Assembly: GCA_047967505.1 (NCBI GenBank)
Contig: CM106541.1
Length of the DNA stretch: 64,000 bases
Source: Dipteris shenzhenensis
Lineage: Eukaryota > Polypodiophyta > Polypodiopsida > Gleicheniales
Reading direction: 5' to 3' (one strand)
This document shows positions 25,636 to 36,841 of this stretch, in pieces. Positions within the stretch are counted from its first letter, which is position 1. Every line of letters begins with the position of its first letter. The notes below the pieces were generated by a model. That model was not told where the DNA came from and did not search any database. It saw nothing but the letters and a program-made list of their open reading frames with translations. A program made the translations under genes and the position numbers.

Positions 25636-26420
25636 TTAAATGCCTTTATGCACAACATATTTCCTAACTATATTTGTTAGTGATTTTTTAAAGTTGTATT
25701 CACACAAAATCTCATCTATTTGAGTTTCACAGTCATTGACTCGACTATTGAAATATGAAGTTAGGTTCTTGAAGTCAATGATTTCTTGCTTGAACTTTCT
25801 CATTTTTTTCCTTACTTGTTTTCCTTGTCGATGAAGGTTGTAGCATGTTGTTGAATACATAACTTCTTCAACATGTAGATTGTGAACTTGTTCTTTTTGC
25901 TGTATTTCTTTTCTTCCCAAAATTTTGGTAAAGATTTACGTCCTATAACATGTAAATCATCTTAGGGGGATCACTATGTATAAACCCTCTATATCACGTG
26001 CATTCAAGGCCTATATTCAAAATCCCTTATCTGTAAATTTTTTCATTAATAAAATGTACCCCTTTTCTATACAAATCTGTAAAATTTTTCCAAAACTATT
26101 TTAAATAGTCCCTTATGTATATTTATTTTTGAACTCACGTGATAGGGTTACATATGATGAGTGACCCCCTCGAGTAAATCATATCATTTTCCATAATTAT
26201 GTACATGATAACATTTCTTCTCTTCTAACTTTAAATCTAATGTTATGTATAAACTTATAGAGTTACAAAGTGTAATATCTTCCTTGATTTCTCTAAGTCC
26301 ATATGCTAAGAGAAATCGTTCATTAATATTTTTTGTAATCGATATCAATGATTGTTGCAATTTTGTCAAAGGTCTCCTTTCATTTTGAAAATGTGACTTT
26401 TTGATTGTCTTCAACATCAT
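25636..26420 (-). pseudogene. Two small minus-strand coiled-coil-like frames, unidentified
   Basis: Frames at 26184-26420 (78 codons) and 25636-25920 (94 codons) encode highly charged, helix-prone peptides (QVRKKMRKFKQEIIDF in the second). MITE B lies between them. They lie downstream of the minus-strand Helitron helicase and share its orientation and AT-rich composition, so they could be exons of an extra Helitron gene. No domain is recognised and neither is known to be expressed. Confidence 0.3.
25961..26174. mobile_element. MITE copy B (214 bp)
   Basis: Ends are CTTAGGGGGATCAC and GTGACCCCCTCGAG. The 8-bp target duplication TAAATCAT is perfect (25953-25960 and 26175-26182). This is the shortest copy and has diverged ends. 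It has the same orientation as copies E and F. Confidence 0.92.
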
Positions 26421-26673
26421 GTAAAACCTATAATTTAGAAAGAACCATAAGAAATTAATAAAAATTTACTTTATTGATGCAATTTAAAAAAATATCTAAA
26501 AGTTATTATCTAAATTCTTAATATTGAGTATAACTGCTTTTTAAAGTATGGAAATTATATTTTAAATACACATATTTATATATGCTTAAAAATTTTGGAA
26601 TTTTCTAATGCATATGTAAACTGAAAGTGTTATAGATAATAAATATTTAAAATTTTACATATATAAAATATAG

Positions 26674-26920
26674 CTCAGGGGGGTCACTCATCATATGTAA
26701 CCCTATCACGTGAGTTCAAAAGAAGGATATTTTTTAATCCTAAAATTTACAAAAATAAATATACATAAGGGACTATTTAAAATAGTTTTGGAAAAAATTT
26801 ACAGATTTGTATAGAAAAGGGGTACATTTTATTAATGAAAAAATTTACAGATAAGGGATTTTAAATATAGGCCATGAACGCACGTGATATAGAGGGTTTA
26901 TACATAGTGACCCCCCCGAG
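26674..26920. mobile_element. MITE copy C (247 bp)
   Basis: Ends are CTCAGGGGGGTCAC and GTGACCCCCCCGAG, with target duplication AAATATAG perfect on both sides (26666-26673, 26921-26928). The orientation is opposite to copy B. CACGTG occurs in each arm. Confidence 0.95.
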
Positions 26921-27111
26921 AAATATAGAGGTGTTTAGTTATATTTGAAATATTTTTATAGTAGTTAAAATATAATGTGAATCTGTAATTTTTTTAATTT
27001 AAAATTTGGTAGACCTATGTTAGCTATTACATTTGTAGCTCTATTTAGGAGCCTTGATAATCTATTTCAGCTTAAATTTAGCTTGATTTCAAGCCACTGT
27101 AATGAATCAAT

Positions 27112-28310
27112 CTAATCTTGTTGTTTCAAAAGTTGAGACTCAAGCTTATCCATTGTGTTGACCATTGTCATTATATATTGCTCCATTTGTTGACTTATAG
27201 TTTCTTTTACTTTTTGGAGATGTTCCTCCAGTAAGGAAATCATCATTGAATGTTGTAGAAATTCTTGTCCTACACTCAAGTCAACTTTATGGTTTAAGGT
27301 TGCTAAGAAGGTTTCTTGATTCTTTAATATATCATTCTGTAGAGATTTTTCTTTATTTTTAAGATACTCTTTTAAGGCCTTTTGATGTTCCATGATCATT
27401 TTGTAATCTTCAATTCTCAGAGATATATTGTTTCTTCTTGGAATATTTTTTGATGAATCATTTTCTATACTTTTTTGAGCATAGAACATTGAACTTGGTC
27501 TTGCTTCTTCACGGATTTGATTATTTGATATTGGCTTTTTAAATTATAAAAATTTAAATATTAGAACTCATAATTTTATTAATAAATTAATGATTTTCCT
27601 ATATGAAATTATATAATTATTATTTTTGTAATGATTAAATATTTACAATTATTCAAACAAAATCTCATATTATTCCTTTTATAATGAAGAGCAATGGAAT
27701 TTATAGATTTTACCATTTTTCCCTTTCTCATTGATCTTTTTGTAATCTTTAGATTTTCACCATTTCTCTTGAGAACATTATTTGTAATTGTTGAATCCTC
27801 ATATGATATGTTTTTCAATATTTCACTTTCTTGATGAATATCATTGATTTGATTCTCCTCTTGTGGATATAGATTTTTATGTGACACATGTGATGAAATC
27901 AAACTTGTGTCCTCACCTAGATGAGATAATTCTTTAGTATTCAAGTGCATATTGAAAAAATTATTTTGGAATATATAGTTTTTTAATATATTACTTAAAC
28001 TATAAATATTTTCAGTAAATATTAATTTTTTACATTCATGTAAGAAATTTGTAGTAATAATTCGTATCTTTTTGGATTCTCTATTTTGTCATTTTGTAGA
28101 GAATTGTTTTTATTTTCAATATGCTCTTTCCATTAATGCTGTTTGATGTTCCATGATCATTTTATTAGCCCCACTTCTTAGCGAGAGATTTTTTCTTCTT
28201 GAAATATTTTTTTATGAATCATTTTCTCTCTTTCTTTGAGCATTGATCAATGAACTTTGTTCTGCTTCTTCTTCTATTTGAACATTTGATATTTGCTATT
28301 TTAATCTTCA
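27112..28310 (-). pseudogene. Minus-strand coiled-coil gene remnant with an internal duplication
   Basis: Frames at 27609-27950 and 27112-27489 encode lysine- and glutamate-rich, helix-prone peptides; the second is a long predicted coiled coil (MIMEHQKALKEYLKNKEKSL). About 190 bases at 27345-27540 are repeated in diverged form at 28110-28305, sharing TTTGATGTTCCATGATCATT and AAATATTTTT followed by TGAATCATTTTCT. An exon was therefore duplicated about 770 bases away. The function is unknown. The position directly downstream of the Helitron helicase on the same strand suggests Helitron cargo, but this is inference. Confidence 0.35.
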
Positions 28311-28319
28311 TTGTATAAC

Positions 28320-30906
28320 TTACAAATGTTCCTTTTGATTGGTCAATTTGATCTGAATTTTGATAACAACTTTGATATTATTTGGAGATGATGCACATGA
28401 AAGTGCACCATATAGTTGTTTGTGAGAGAAGTTTGGATTGAGTAGATACAATCCAACTTTTTTAATTGTTTGTCCTTGTGATTTATGTATGGTCATTGAA
28501 AATGCATTTTTTATTGAAAATTGCCTTCTTTGCATTGTGAATGGCAAATCCGTATTGTTTGTGGAGAGAGAGATTCTTGGAACAAAAACCATTTTACCGG
28601 CATGTGATCTTGTTAGGATTTCTACCTCAATAACCTAACGATGAAAGACTTTACAACAAGTCTTGTCCCATTGCATAGACCAAAAGTTGGGTTTATGTTT
28701 CTTTAAAGCATTACTGGAACATCTTTCTTTAATGTAAGGTTATGAGGAGGAAAGCCTCAACCAAATTTCAAAGAATCGAGGAACTCAATTAAGTATAAAC
28801 TATCATGTATGGTTGATTGGCTATCTAGAATGCACTCTACACTGATATAGTTTTTTGTGTCACCAATCATTTTAGACATAGCCTTGGGGGGGTCACTCAT
28901 CATATGTAACCCTATCACGTGAGTTCAACAAAAGGATTTTTTTTATTTCTAAAATTTACAGAAATAAATATACATAAGGGACTATTTAAAATAGTTTTGG
29001 AAAAAATTTACAGATTTGTATAGAAAAGGGGTACATTTTGTTAATGAAATTTTTTACAGATAAGGGACTTTAAATATAGGCCTTGAACGGACGTGATATA
29101 GAGGGTTTATACATAGTGACCCCCCCGAGGACATAGCAATTTCATTGATGCTATCAACATCATCATTTGTTGCTGCAAGGATAGCTCTTTCTTTGAAATA
29201 ACATGCAGTATTTTCAATATGTGATAATGAATCATATGTCCAATCCACAATGTCACAAATGTTCGTAGAGTTGAAAATCATTGAAGTTGGAAGTTTGATT
29301 GTTGGGTTTCCCTCAGTTTGAATTGATCCTTCACCCACATTTAATAGCCAAGAACAAAAAAGATCCACGATCATATCCCTTTTTAACTTACATTGTGTTT
29401 CAATTGGAATATTTTAATATGGTCCTAGATATATGATCTTACCAATGAAGCTTTCACAATATCCTCCCTTGACCCTTTAGGAACCACCAGCAATATTTGT
29501 AAAAAATCACCTCCCAAAAGAACTACCTTATTTCCAAAAATCTTGTTGATTTTATTTGTGAGTCATAGATGCTTCAGCCCATAAAATGAGAGATGTACAA
29601 GATATCAACCTTGCTAGATTGCTATTAACTCCTATGTTGCACATAGATGTTTTATTCAATTGTAAAGATAATTTAAAATGAGAATGTGCAGTTTGACCAC
29701 CTAGAAATAGCAAATACGTAAATGTATATTTGTGGATTATACACATTTATGCCATAAAATCAAAGATGACAAGGAGATCAATAGTAAATTTTTTGTAATG
29801 ATTTGATTTATCATGTTGAAGTTTCATTCAATTGTAAAAGTAATGTTCAATCACCTAGCAAGAGTAAGAGGCAATTCCTGAGGATGCAACTACTAAACAA
29901 ATCAATCCATCTAATCAAAATTTAAAAAGTAAGCAATTGTATAGGAATATTTTTCTAGTTCCTCCTGGGCCATCTAAAAAGTAAACTCCAGCATCATTTG
30001 ATTTCACTGCATTGACAATGACCTCAAATGCATTCTTTTGCTCAAGATTGAGAGATTCAATATTTTCTATTGAGTCCATTTTCAAAATTTCCTTGTCATA
30101 GTTGAGTTCTTCATGGATGAGATGGTCGTCCTCATCATTTAATTTTTCATTATTGGGTATGGATAATCCAAGATAATCTTTCAACCTTTTGTTGCTTGCT
30201 TTGAGAATCCTTTGTATGTCAATCAACGCACTATTGAGTGACTTTTCAATGATATTACCATGGTCAGGTATTTTTACCATTTATGTAAGAATTCTTCAGA
30301 TAGTTTATCTTTGTTTGCCATTCATATAGACATTGGATCATTTATTTCACAAAAAAGGAGTATTGCTGCAAAGAGTTGTCTCAATTGTCTTTCTATTTGA
30401 ACTTGTGAAGCATCATGCATACATTGATACCATTCTTCATTAGATTGAAGCAATCCTCTGGCAAAGCAAGCTTCTTTGAATGTATGATATGTAACTCCCT
30501 GATATGATCTAAGCCATTCAAAAGATTTTTTCACCAAGTACAACACAAAGTAGCATTCTCAAATGATAGCACTCCCCAACAAATGGTGGAACCAAGTACA
30601 GTCGTCCAATTGTATTACCCTTTTTTTTTACCAACAACGTTCCTTTGATGACCATACCCAATGAACTAGAAAATATCGATATAATATTGAGCGTGCCTCT
30701 TCATGCAATGAATTACAATGGAAGCATGCTATAAGTGTTGTTAGTTTTGTTTCCTCGTTTTGAAGAACTTCATTAATATCATCACTATCTTTAAAAGTTA
30801 TGAAGTGCTCATTTGGAAGATGCACTTGGAGTCTTTGTATATCTGGTTTTTCATGTATTATATTACTAATTTTTTCTTTCTTCTTTTGACCATCGGTGCC
30901 AAACAT
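28320..30906 (-). pseudogene. Helitron Rep-helicase protein, C-terminal helicase half
   Basis: Minus-strand pieces in order from 30906 downward are: a block before the helicase (EARSILYRYFLVHWVW); QGVTYHTFKEACFARGLL near 30490; the helicase start NLEQKNAFEVIVNAV with a damaged Walker A, GPGGTRKI where GPGGTGKT is usual, near 29970; an IIWDEA-like [10 protein letters not shown] near 29565; [11 protein letters not shown] near 29510; AILAATNDDVDSINE near 29180; and the C-terminal SMTIHKSQGQTIKKVGLYL with QLYGALSCASS near 28400-28490. This is the Pif1-type SF1 helicase of plant Helitrons. MITE D is inserted between the last two pieces. Stops and shifts are common. The Rep HUH nuclease part is absent. 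Confidence 0.85.
28883..29129. mobile_element. MITE copy D (247 bp)
   Basis: Ends are CTTGGGGGGGTCAC and GTGACCCCCCCGAG, with target duplication GACATAGC perfect (28875-28882, 29130-29137). It interrupts the Helitron helicase reading region. Confidence 0.95.
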
Positions 30907-32045
30907 GGTTATGAAAAACCAACATTGGTGACCCTCACATGTTGTAGTGTGTACAATAGGGATTTGTAAAATAAAAGGGCATGTATAGACATATTTATGG
31001 GATAAATTTTGGTATGGTTCTTGGGTACAATGTCAATGAGAGTCATACCAATTCTCGGTCCATTATGAGATATAAAGCAATGAATTTCAACTTACCTATC
31101 AAATATGTTTCAACCCATGGTGTGGCAAAAAACGGGTTGTCTACCATAAACCAATATGCTATGATACTTGAAATGAAATAAAAACCTATGAAAAATATTT
31201 ATACCATCATATATTAGTCTTACCAATTTTTATCCTCTTTCGACCATCGGTGTCCAACATGGTTATGAAAAACTAACATTGGTGACCCACATGTGTTCTA
31301 GCTTGTGTGATGAGGTTCTTTAAATTAAAAATCCATGTGTAGACCTATTTATGGGACATGATTTGATTAGGTGATTTGGTATAGTATTAATGAGAAGCAT
31401 ACCAAGTCTTGGACCATTATGAGGTATATAGCCATGGATTTGACCGTACCCTAACATAAATATTTCTCGTCTCATAGTGTGGGAAGGCCTGGGTTATCCA
31501 CCCTAAAACAATATGCTATGCTACTTCAAATGCAATAAAGCCTATGCATAATATTTATGCCATCGTGTATTATATTACTACAAAGTTTTGTCTTCTTTTG
31601 TCCGTCGGTGCCAAAACATGGTTATGAAAAACTAACATTGGTGACCCTCACTTGTTGTAGTGTGCACGACAGGGATTTGTAAAATAAAAAGGCATGTATA
31701 TACCTATTTATGGGACAAGATTTGGTGTGGTTCTTGGGTACAATATTATTGAGATTCAAACCAATTCTTGGTCCATTATGAGATATAGAGCAACGGATTT
31801 CAACTTACCCTATCAAAAATATTTTAGCCCATGGTGTGGTAAACAAAGGGTTGTCTACCATTCTTTAAAAAAAAAACAAAGGGTTGTGTACCATAAACAA
31901 TATGCTATGCTACTTGAAATGAAATAAAAACCTAGAAAAAAACTCTATTCCATCATGTATTAGAATCCTACCAAGTTTCATTTTCTTTTGACTATCAGTG
32001 TCCAACATGGTTATGAAAAACCAATGCTGGTGAACCCACACATTA
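30851..32045. repeat. Tandem array, about 355-bp unit, 3.2 copies
   Basis: The landmark CATCGGTG then CCAACATGGTTATGAAAAAC recurs at about 30891, 31245, 31603 and 31993, giving periods of 354, 358 and 390; the last is lengthened by a local duplication around AACAAAGGGTTGT near 31840-31885. Each unit contains TTTATGGGA and TCCATTATGAG(A/G)TAT at the same places. Copies are clearly diverged. The array begins inside the coding region of the Helitron helicase half: the first unit's TCATGTATTATATTACTAA is part of it. Confidence 0.85.
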
Positions 32046-32790
32046 GGGGAATTTTGGTCTCAAAAAGGGCCTCATAAGGAGTGGATTAGCAAAATGGATT
32101 AAGAACTAAGAAGGTCTACAAAGGGTCCCATCACCCCAGATGGGGACAAAATAGTACATCTCCCTAGGTCCTTGGTGGTCCCCAAAAGTGGACCTCCCTC
32201 TCCTAGGTTGGAGGCCCCCCCCACTCTCAAAAAGTTAATTCTCTTTACAACCTTTAGGTGGTCCACATTCCCAAAAAGTATCTTGCGGGTACACCCTAGC
32301 CCAAAATTTTAAAAATTTTCAAAAGTGCCCAAAATGGTCCAAAACTCTTCAAAGCTTTCCGCTAAACCATGCCTATGCATCCAAATCACTTTTCATCTAA
32401 ATCCTACTCCTTCTCACCGTAATGATCTTCCAATCCCACATTCATACTCTTTCTATGGTAAGTACTTTGCAACACCCAAATCCTATTTCTTCTCATAATT
32501 TTGTCCCAAACTTGCTTCCATTGATCCTATTATATCTTCCCATTATCCCAAACTTGTTTCCATTGATGCTATTCTATTCTTTGAACTCATCCAAGGCCTT
32601 ATTTCTAAATCCCTCTCATGGCTCCATTGGAAGATTGCACCAACAAGCCATGAAGAAGCACCTTGCACATCAAAGTTGCACCAGAGTATGCCACAAATCA
32701 TCAATGTTATGGCCACAAGGCTGCCAGCAATGATACACTAGACAATAAGGAACAAAGCATGTCGACTTATGGAGTGTTGGTGGACTCTAT
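32046..32790. other. No clear gene
   Basis: This stretch is C-rich on the plus strand with several short polypyrimidine or polyadenine phrases (CCCAAAAGTG and similar). An open frame at 32422-32733 has no recognisable domain. It may be the 5' region of the transposase-like relic that follows. Confidence 0.35.
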
Positions 32791-32793
32791 CTA

Positions 32794-35329
32794 GTGGATC
32801 CTTTGACAAGAGCTACATCTTTGTTTGAAAATGTGACGAGCTTGATTCAATACATAGGTGATGGTCTTCCAGGCTTACTAGGATATTGTAAACACATCGG
32901 CCATTCCAATGTTGAAGCACACTTTGCGAAGGTTCACTTGTTGAGAATGGAAGGAGAGACAAAGATACTAGAGATATTGTGCATAACCTCCAAGAACAAA
33001 TAACCCAAGAACGAAAAAAACTTGCTGACTCAGAAATTGTAAAAGATAGGTCATAAGAGACAATCACAAGATTAATAGATGAGAAGAACAAACTGTTGAA
33101 AAAGGCTTGGTGTATCCAACAAGAGCTTGCTACATTGACTAGGAGATTAGAAAGGATAAAAACAACCCCTCTAGGTTACAAGCATAGGATCAAGCCCGTG
33201 CAACAAATGGAGAGCTTGGCATATGGTGGTGGAGCAAGGAAATGCAGGGTGAAAGCTACAAGGTATGTATATTTGGACTATTTTGTAATTATGAAGCATT
33301 ACTTACAAATGAGTCATTTATTTTTCCAATGTTATCATGATTTCTGCATAAATTTTATGCAGGAGGTTATTGGAAGAAATTCCTCTGACAAACTTTGTGC
33401 CGTAAAGAGTGTAGTTAAGAAGAAAGAATACATTTCTATTCTTAGGGACCCTCGTCAATGTGCATTGCAACATGAAATATTACAAGAGGTTGCAACTGAT
33501 TTAGAGAATCTTGTAGATCCATCGAAAGTTGTCCATGCATGTGATGCTGCTGGCATTAGTCGTTGTTTGGCAAGGGTCCTTACCTGTGTATAATGTCTTT
33601 GTAAATGCACTTCGAGGTCAAGGCATTAAGAATCCTCTATTGTAGAGACCAGTAAACGTTAGAAATGCAAGGAAAGAAACAAATTCTAATGTTCAAGATT
33701 TGTTGGGTGGATTTATACACATCTCAGAAAGCATGATGTTGGAAGGCACAAACAAGACAAATGTCCAACATTATAGCAAAAAGAAAGGAGGACCAACTAC
33801 CAAAGGGGCAAAGCAAGGACCAAGATCCTTTGAGTACAAAGAGCATAATAATCTTTTTTTGGATGTACATAGGGTCCAAGCTACAATGGTGGAGTTTTAC
33901 AACATGAAAGCATGGGGTATGTTAAAATTATATTGTCTAGAGAGATGGAATCTTATTGAAATCTATTCTAATCATGTAGATCTTTTAATCTTTCAGATTG
34001 TGAAGGAAAGTTAGTATTCATTGTAAGGTTGTAAAACGCCAGAAGTTGGAGAGGGTTAGTATTACTTTGATGAATAAAGCCCTTAGACATGCCAAAGATA
34101 AGGAAATTAGGGAAGATTTTAGCCTACAATCAGAAAAGCACATTTGGTGGCTTGCCACGTTTCAACTTCCTAAAGAGACACACTCATTCTTGAAATGGGT
34201 ATTTGATAGATCTCCAGTTCCAAGTGTCATAGATGCACAAACAAAAGGAGAGTTGCTTCAAGTTGAAGGGTTCAGATCATTTAAAGTTGAATGGCACATG
34301 GTAGGAGATCTTAAGACATTGAAGCGTATGTTTGGAAGAGAATTGAGTGCAAATGTGACATATTCGTGTCTTTACTGTATGCACTCACACCAACCTCGAG
34401 GTGGTAACATAGGAATACATAGATGGAAAGAGCAAATAAAAAGAGGAAAAGACTTTGGGAATGCTAAAGATGTAATGAATGACAGCATAGATGATGAGGC
34501 TAACAAACGGATGTATTGGAGCAATGGAGTAATGAGCTACAATTAGGATGCTGCACCCAACAGAGATCAGAACGATAAAAATTGGGATCCAATATTAAAC
34601 ATTCCATTACAAAGACTGCATTTCTATGTGTTACATGCGGAGATGCAGCTCATTGATAAATTGCTTTACTTGCACATTGTATATGCATGGAACATGAAAC
34701 CGGAGGAGAGAGCGGCATCATGTATAGCAAGGGTCGAAGCTTTACTCTCGAGCATGGGTCTACATGGGGGGAATGTAAAGCTAATCAAAGATGCACAATT
34801 GTCAAGAAAATCAAGAAATCTTCCAAATAAAGTATCCATGGGAGGCTCTAAGGCACGAAGGTTTTTGTCCAATCATAGAAAACATCGATTAAATTTCCAT
34901 TGGAATTATTGGAAAAAGTTATGTGATTGCACCACTAATTTGGAAGCTGATCCTCATGTCAGAACCTTGAGAATACGTGTTTGGAAAGAATCGGATAATC
35001 TGGTAAAGATCTTGAGGAAGCCTTCCATAGACAATGATGATGTGCAACTATATAAAGTCATCATGAAAGAGTTCATTGAAGCCATGGTAGATGGATGGGG
35101 TGAATCACACATTACTCACTACATGGTGTGTTTGGTCTTTGCTATTTTCAAAATTATAATTGCAATCAACTTATTCTCGTTTACCTCATGTATTTTTTCT
35201 ATGTACGCAGCACATTCTTTATGCTCATGGTCCATGGTTTTTTTGCCAATATGGCTCCTTGAATGCTTGGAGTGCCCAAGGGATGGAAAAGTCTCATTAT
35301 AGAGCTCAAGGTGCTTATTTCAAGAACAC
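32794..35329 (+). pseudogene. Transposase-like gene relic with CxxC and SxxG-MEKSHY-type motifs, poorly classified
   Basis: Coding blocks run from 32794 to 35329. A coiled-coil N-terminal part covers 33000-33260. A middle part lies at 33363-33900. A conserved part at 34028-35120 contains EWHMVGDLKTLKRMFGRE followed by a CLYC zinc pair, then LHFYVLHAEMQLIDKLLYLH, and after an intron near 35127-35209 it ends with HGPWFFCQYGSLNAWSAQ and GMEKSHYRAQGAYFKNT. The pattern GD-K followed by CxxC, then LH-x-x-M, then G-x-EKSH resembles an RNase-H-fold transposase-like family known from many eukaryotic genomes but rarely named; this link is from memory of the pattern. One in-frame TAG lies at 34544-34546. 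The end is cut by the G3 LTR at 35330. Confidence 0.5.
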
Positions 35330-35751
35330 TGTTATGGATAAATTTGACCAAGGTAAAAGGCATAAATACGTGTGTGTACTTGTATGTGGAGCAATAGTAT
35401 AATAAAATATGATATGCATAGGGCCCAAGGTTGAGGTGGCAGGGCATGACCATGTGCCACCCTAGGACCCATAAGGTGTGTTGTACATAATCCATGGTAG
35501 TAATATTATAAAACATTAAGGTGGCATGGTTTCTCTATGTGACACCCCTCCACCTAGGCGGTCCCATGCCTGCATTTAGTGAGACATGGACCAAGGACCA
35601 TGGGAGAAGTAATATAAAATAGGAGGAGATGGATATTATATTGGATTATTCCCTCCATGTAGGATAGGCCCATGTTGGGGGGGGGTAGATAGTCCAAGAA
35701 TGCAAGTTAAATAATGGGGAAAGTAGGATGAGGTGGCAAGACTCCTTGTGC

Positions 35752-35997
35752 CTCAAGGGGGTCACTATGTATAAACCCTCTATATCACGTGCGTTCAAGG
35801 CCTATATTTAAAATCCCTTATCTGTAAATTTTTTCATTAATAAAATGTACCCCTTTTCTATACAAATCTGTAAATTTTTTCAAAACTATTTTAAATAGTC
35901 CCTTATGTATATTTATTTCTGTAAATTTTAGAAATAAAAAATATCCTTCTATTGAACTCACGTGATAGGGTTACATATGATGAGTGACCCCCCCGAG
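35752..35997. mobile_element. MITE copy E (246 bp)
   Basis: Ends are CTCAAGGGGGTCAC and GTGACCCCCCCGAG, with target duplication CCTTGTGC perfect (35744-35751, 35998-36005). It is inserted in the G3 5' LTR and is very similar to copy F. Confidence 0.95.
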
Positions 35998-36112
35998 CCT
36001 TGTGCCAATTGTCCCCCTAGATGTTTGAATGTATTATAAAATTGGGAAGAGACCAAGGGAGTATCTTAGACTTGGGATATGGGGTTTTATTTATGTGGAG
36101 TGCGTACCCACC

Positions 36113-36359
36113 CTCAGGGGGGTCACTATGTATAAATCCTCTATATCACGTGCGTTCAAGGCCTATATTTAAAATCCCTTATCTGTAAATTTTTTCATTA
36201 ATAAAATGTACCCCTTTTCTATACAAATCTGTAAATTTTTTCAAAAACTATTTTAAATAGTCCCTTATGTATATTTATTTCTGTAAATTTTAGAAATAAA
36301 AAATATCCTTCTTTTGAACTCACGTGATAGGGTTACATATGATGAGTGACCCCCCCGAG
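36113..36359. mobile_element. MITE copy F (247 bp)
   Basis: Ends are CTCAGGGGGGTCAC and GTGACCCCCCCGAG, with target duplication TACCCACC perfect (36105-36112, 36360-36367). It lies only 115 bases from copy E, in the same LTR and the same orientation. Confidence 0.95.
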
Positions 36360-36496
36360 TACCCACCTAGCCCACGTGGGAGACTCTTCCACACACAATT
36401 GAGAGTGCGTACCCACCTAGGCCACATGGGAGACTCTTCCACACACACCATGGATGTGGGAGGATGCATATATTGGGAGAGACTCCCTCTCTTGGC

Positions 36497-36503
36497 TATA
36501 AAA
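36497..36503 (+). promoter_or_regulatory. TATA box of G3 5' LTR
   Basis: TATAAAA in the family-conserved context, about 140 bases downstream of the MITE F end. Confidence 0.65.
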
Positions 36504-36841
36504 GGAGGGGGCTATTCCTTGATGGAACACGCTCATTCTTGTAAAGCCACCTAGCTAGTACTTTGATTTCCCCCCTCCATCCTTTCATTCAAATAAAGCA
36601 TAACTCTCTTCCCTTGATGTCTCCATCTCTACATTCCACCTCCCATCATGTACGTGCTCCTCTTCCCCCTCTTCCTTCCCCCTTGTGCCATAGTCCCCCT
36701 CTTCATTCCCACCCCTCTTAATCCCTTTTCCCCACCTATGTTAACGCTTCTCCCCTCATGTTCCCTTTTCCTCCATGGCCCTCAAGCGTCGCTTTGCCTA
36801 GCATCTAGCCTCATGCCTTGATTTCTTTTCTAGTTAATACA

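Larger units (their letters stand above)
35330..36841 (+). repeat. 5' LTR of gypsy G3 (about 1.0 kb plus two MITEs)
   Basis: Starts TGTTATGGATAAATTTGACC and ends TAATACA, matching the G2 LTR at both ends. Without MITEs E and F and their duplications it is about 1,003 bp. A TATA box lies at 36497-36503. TTGGTGTGGC directly after the end may be the primer binding site; I cannot name the tRNA. Confidence 0.8.

Noticed and set aside
30981-31927. Repeated short frames (MYRHIYGINFG and MYIPIYGTRFG types)
   Set aside because: They are the same frame seen in successive units of the tandem array, with no sign of selection.
32422-32733. Plus-strand frame of 103 codons before the transposase-like relic
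   Set aside because: No domain, atypical composition and no splice evidence linking it to the downstream gene.
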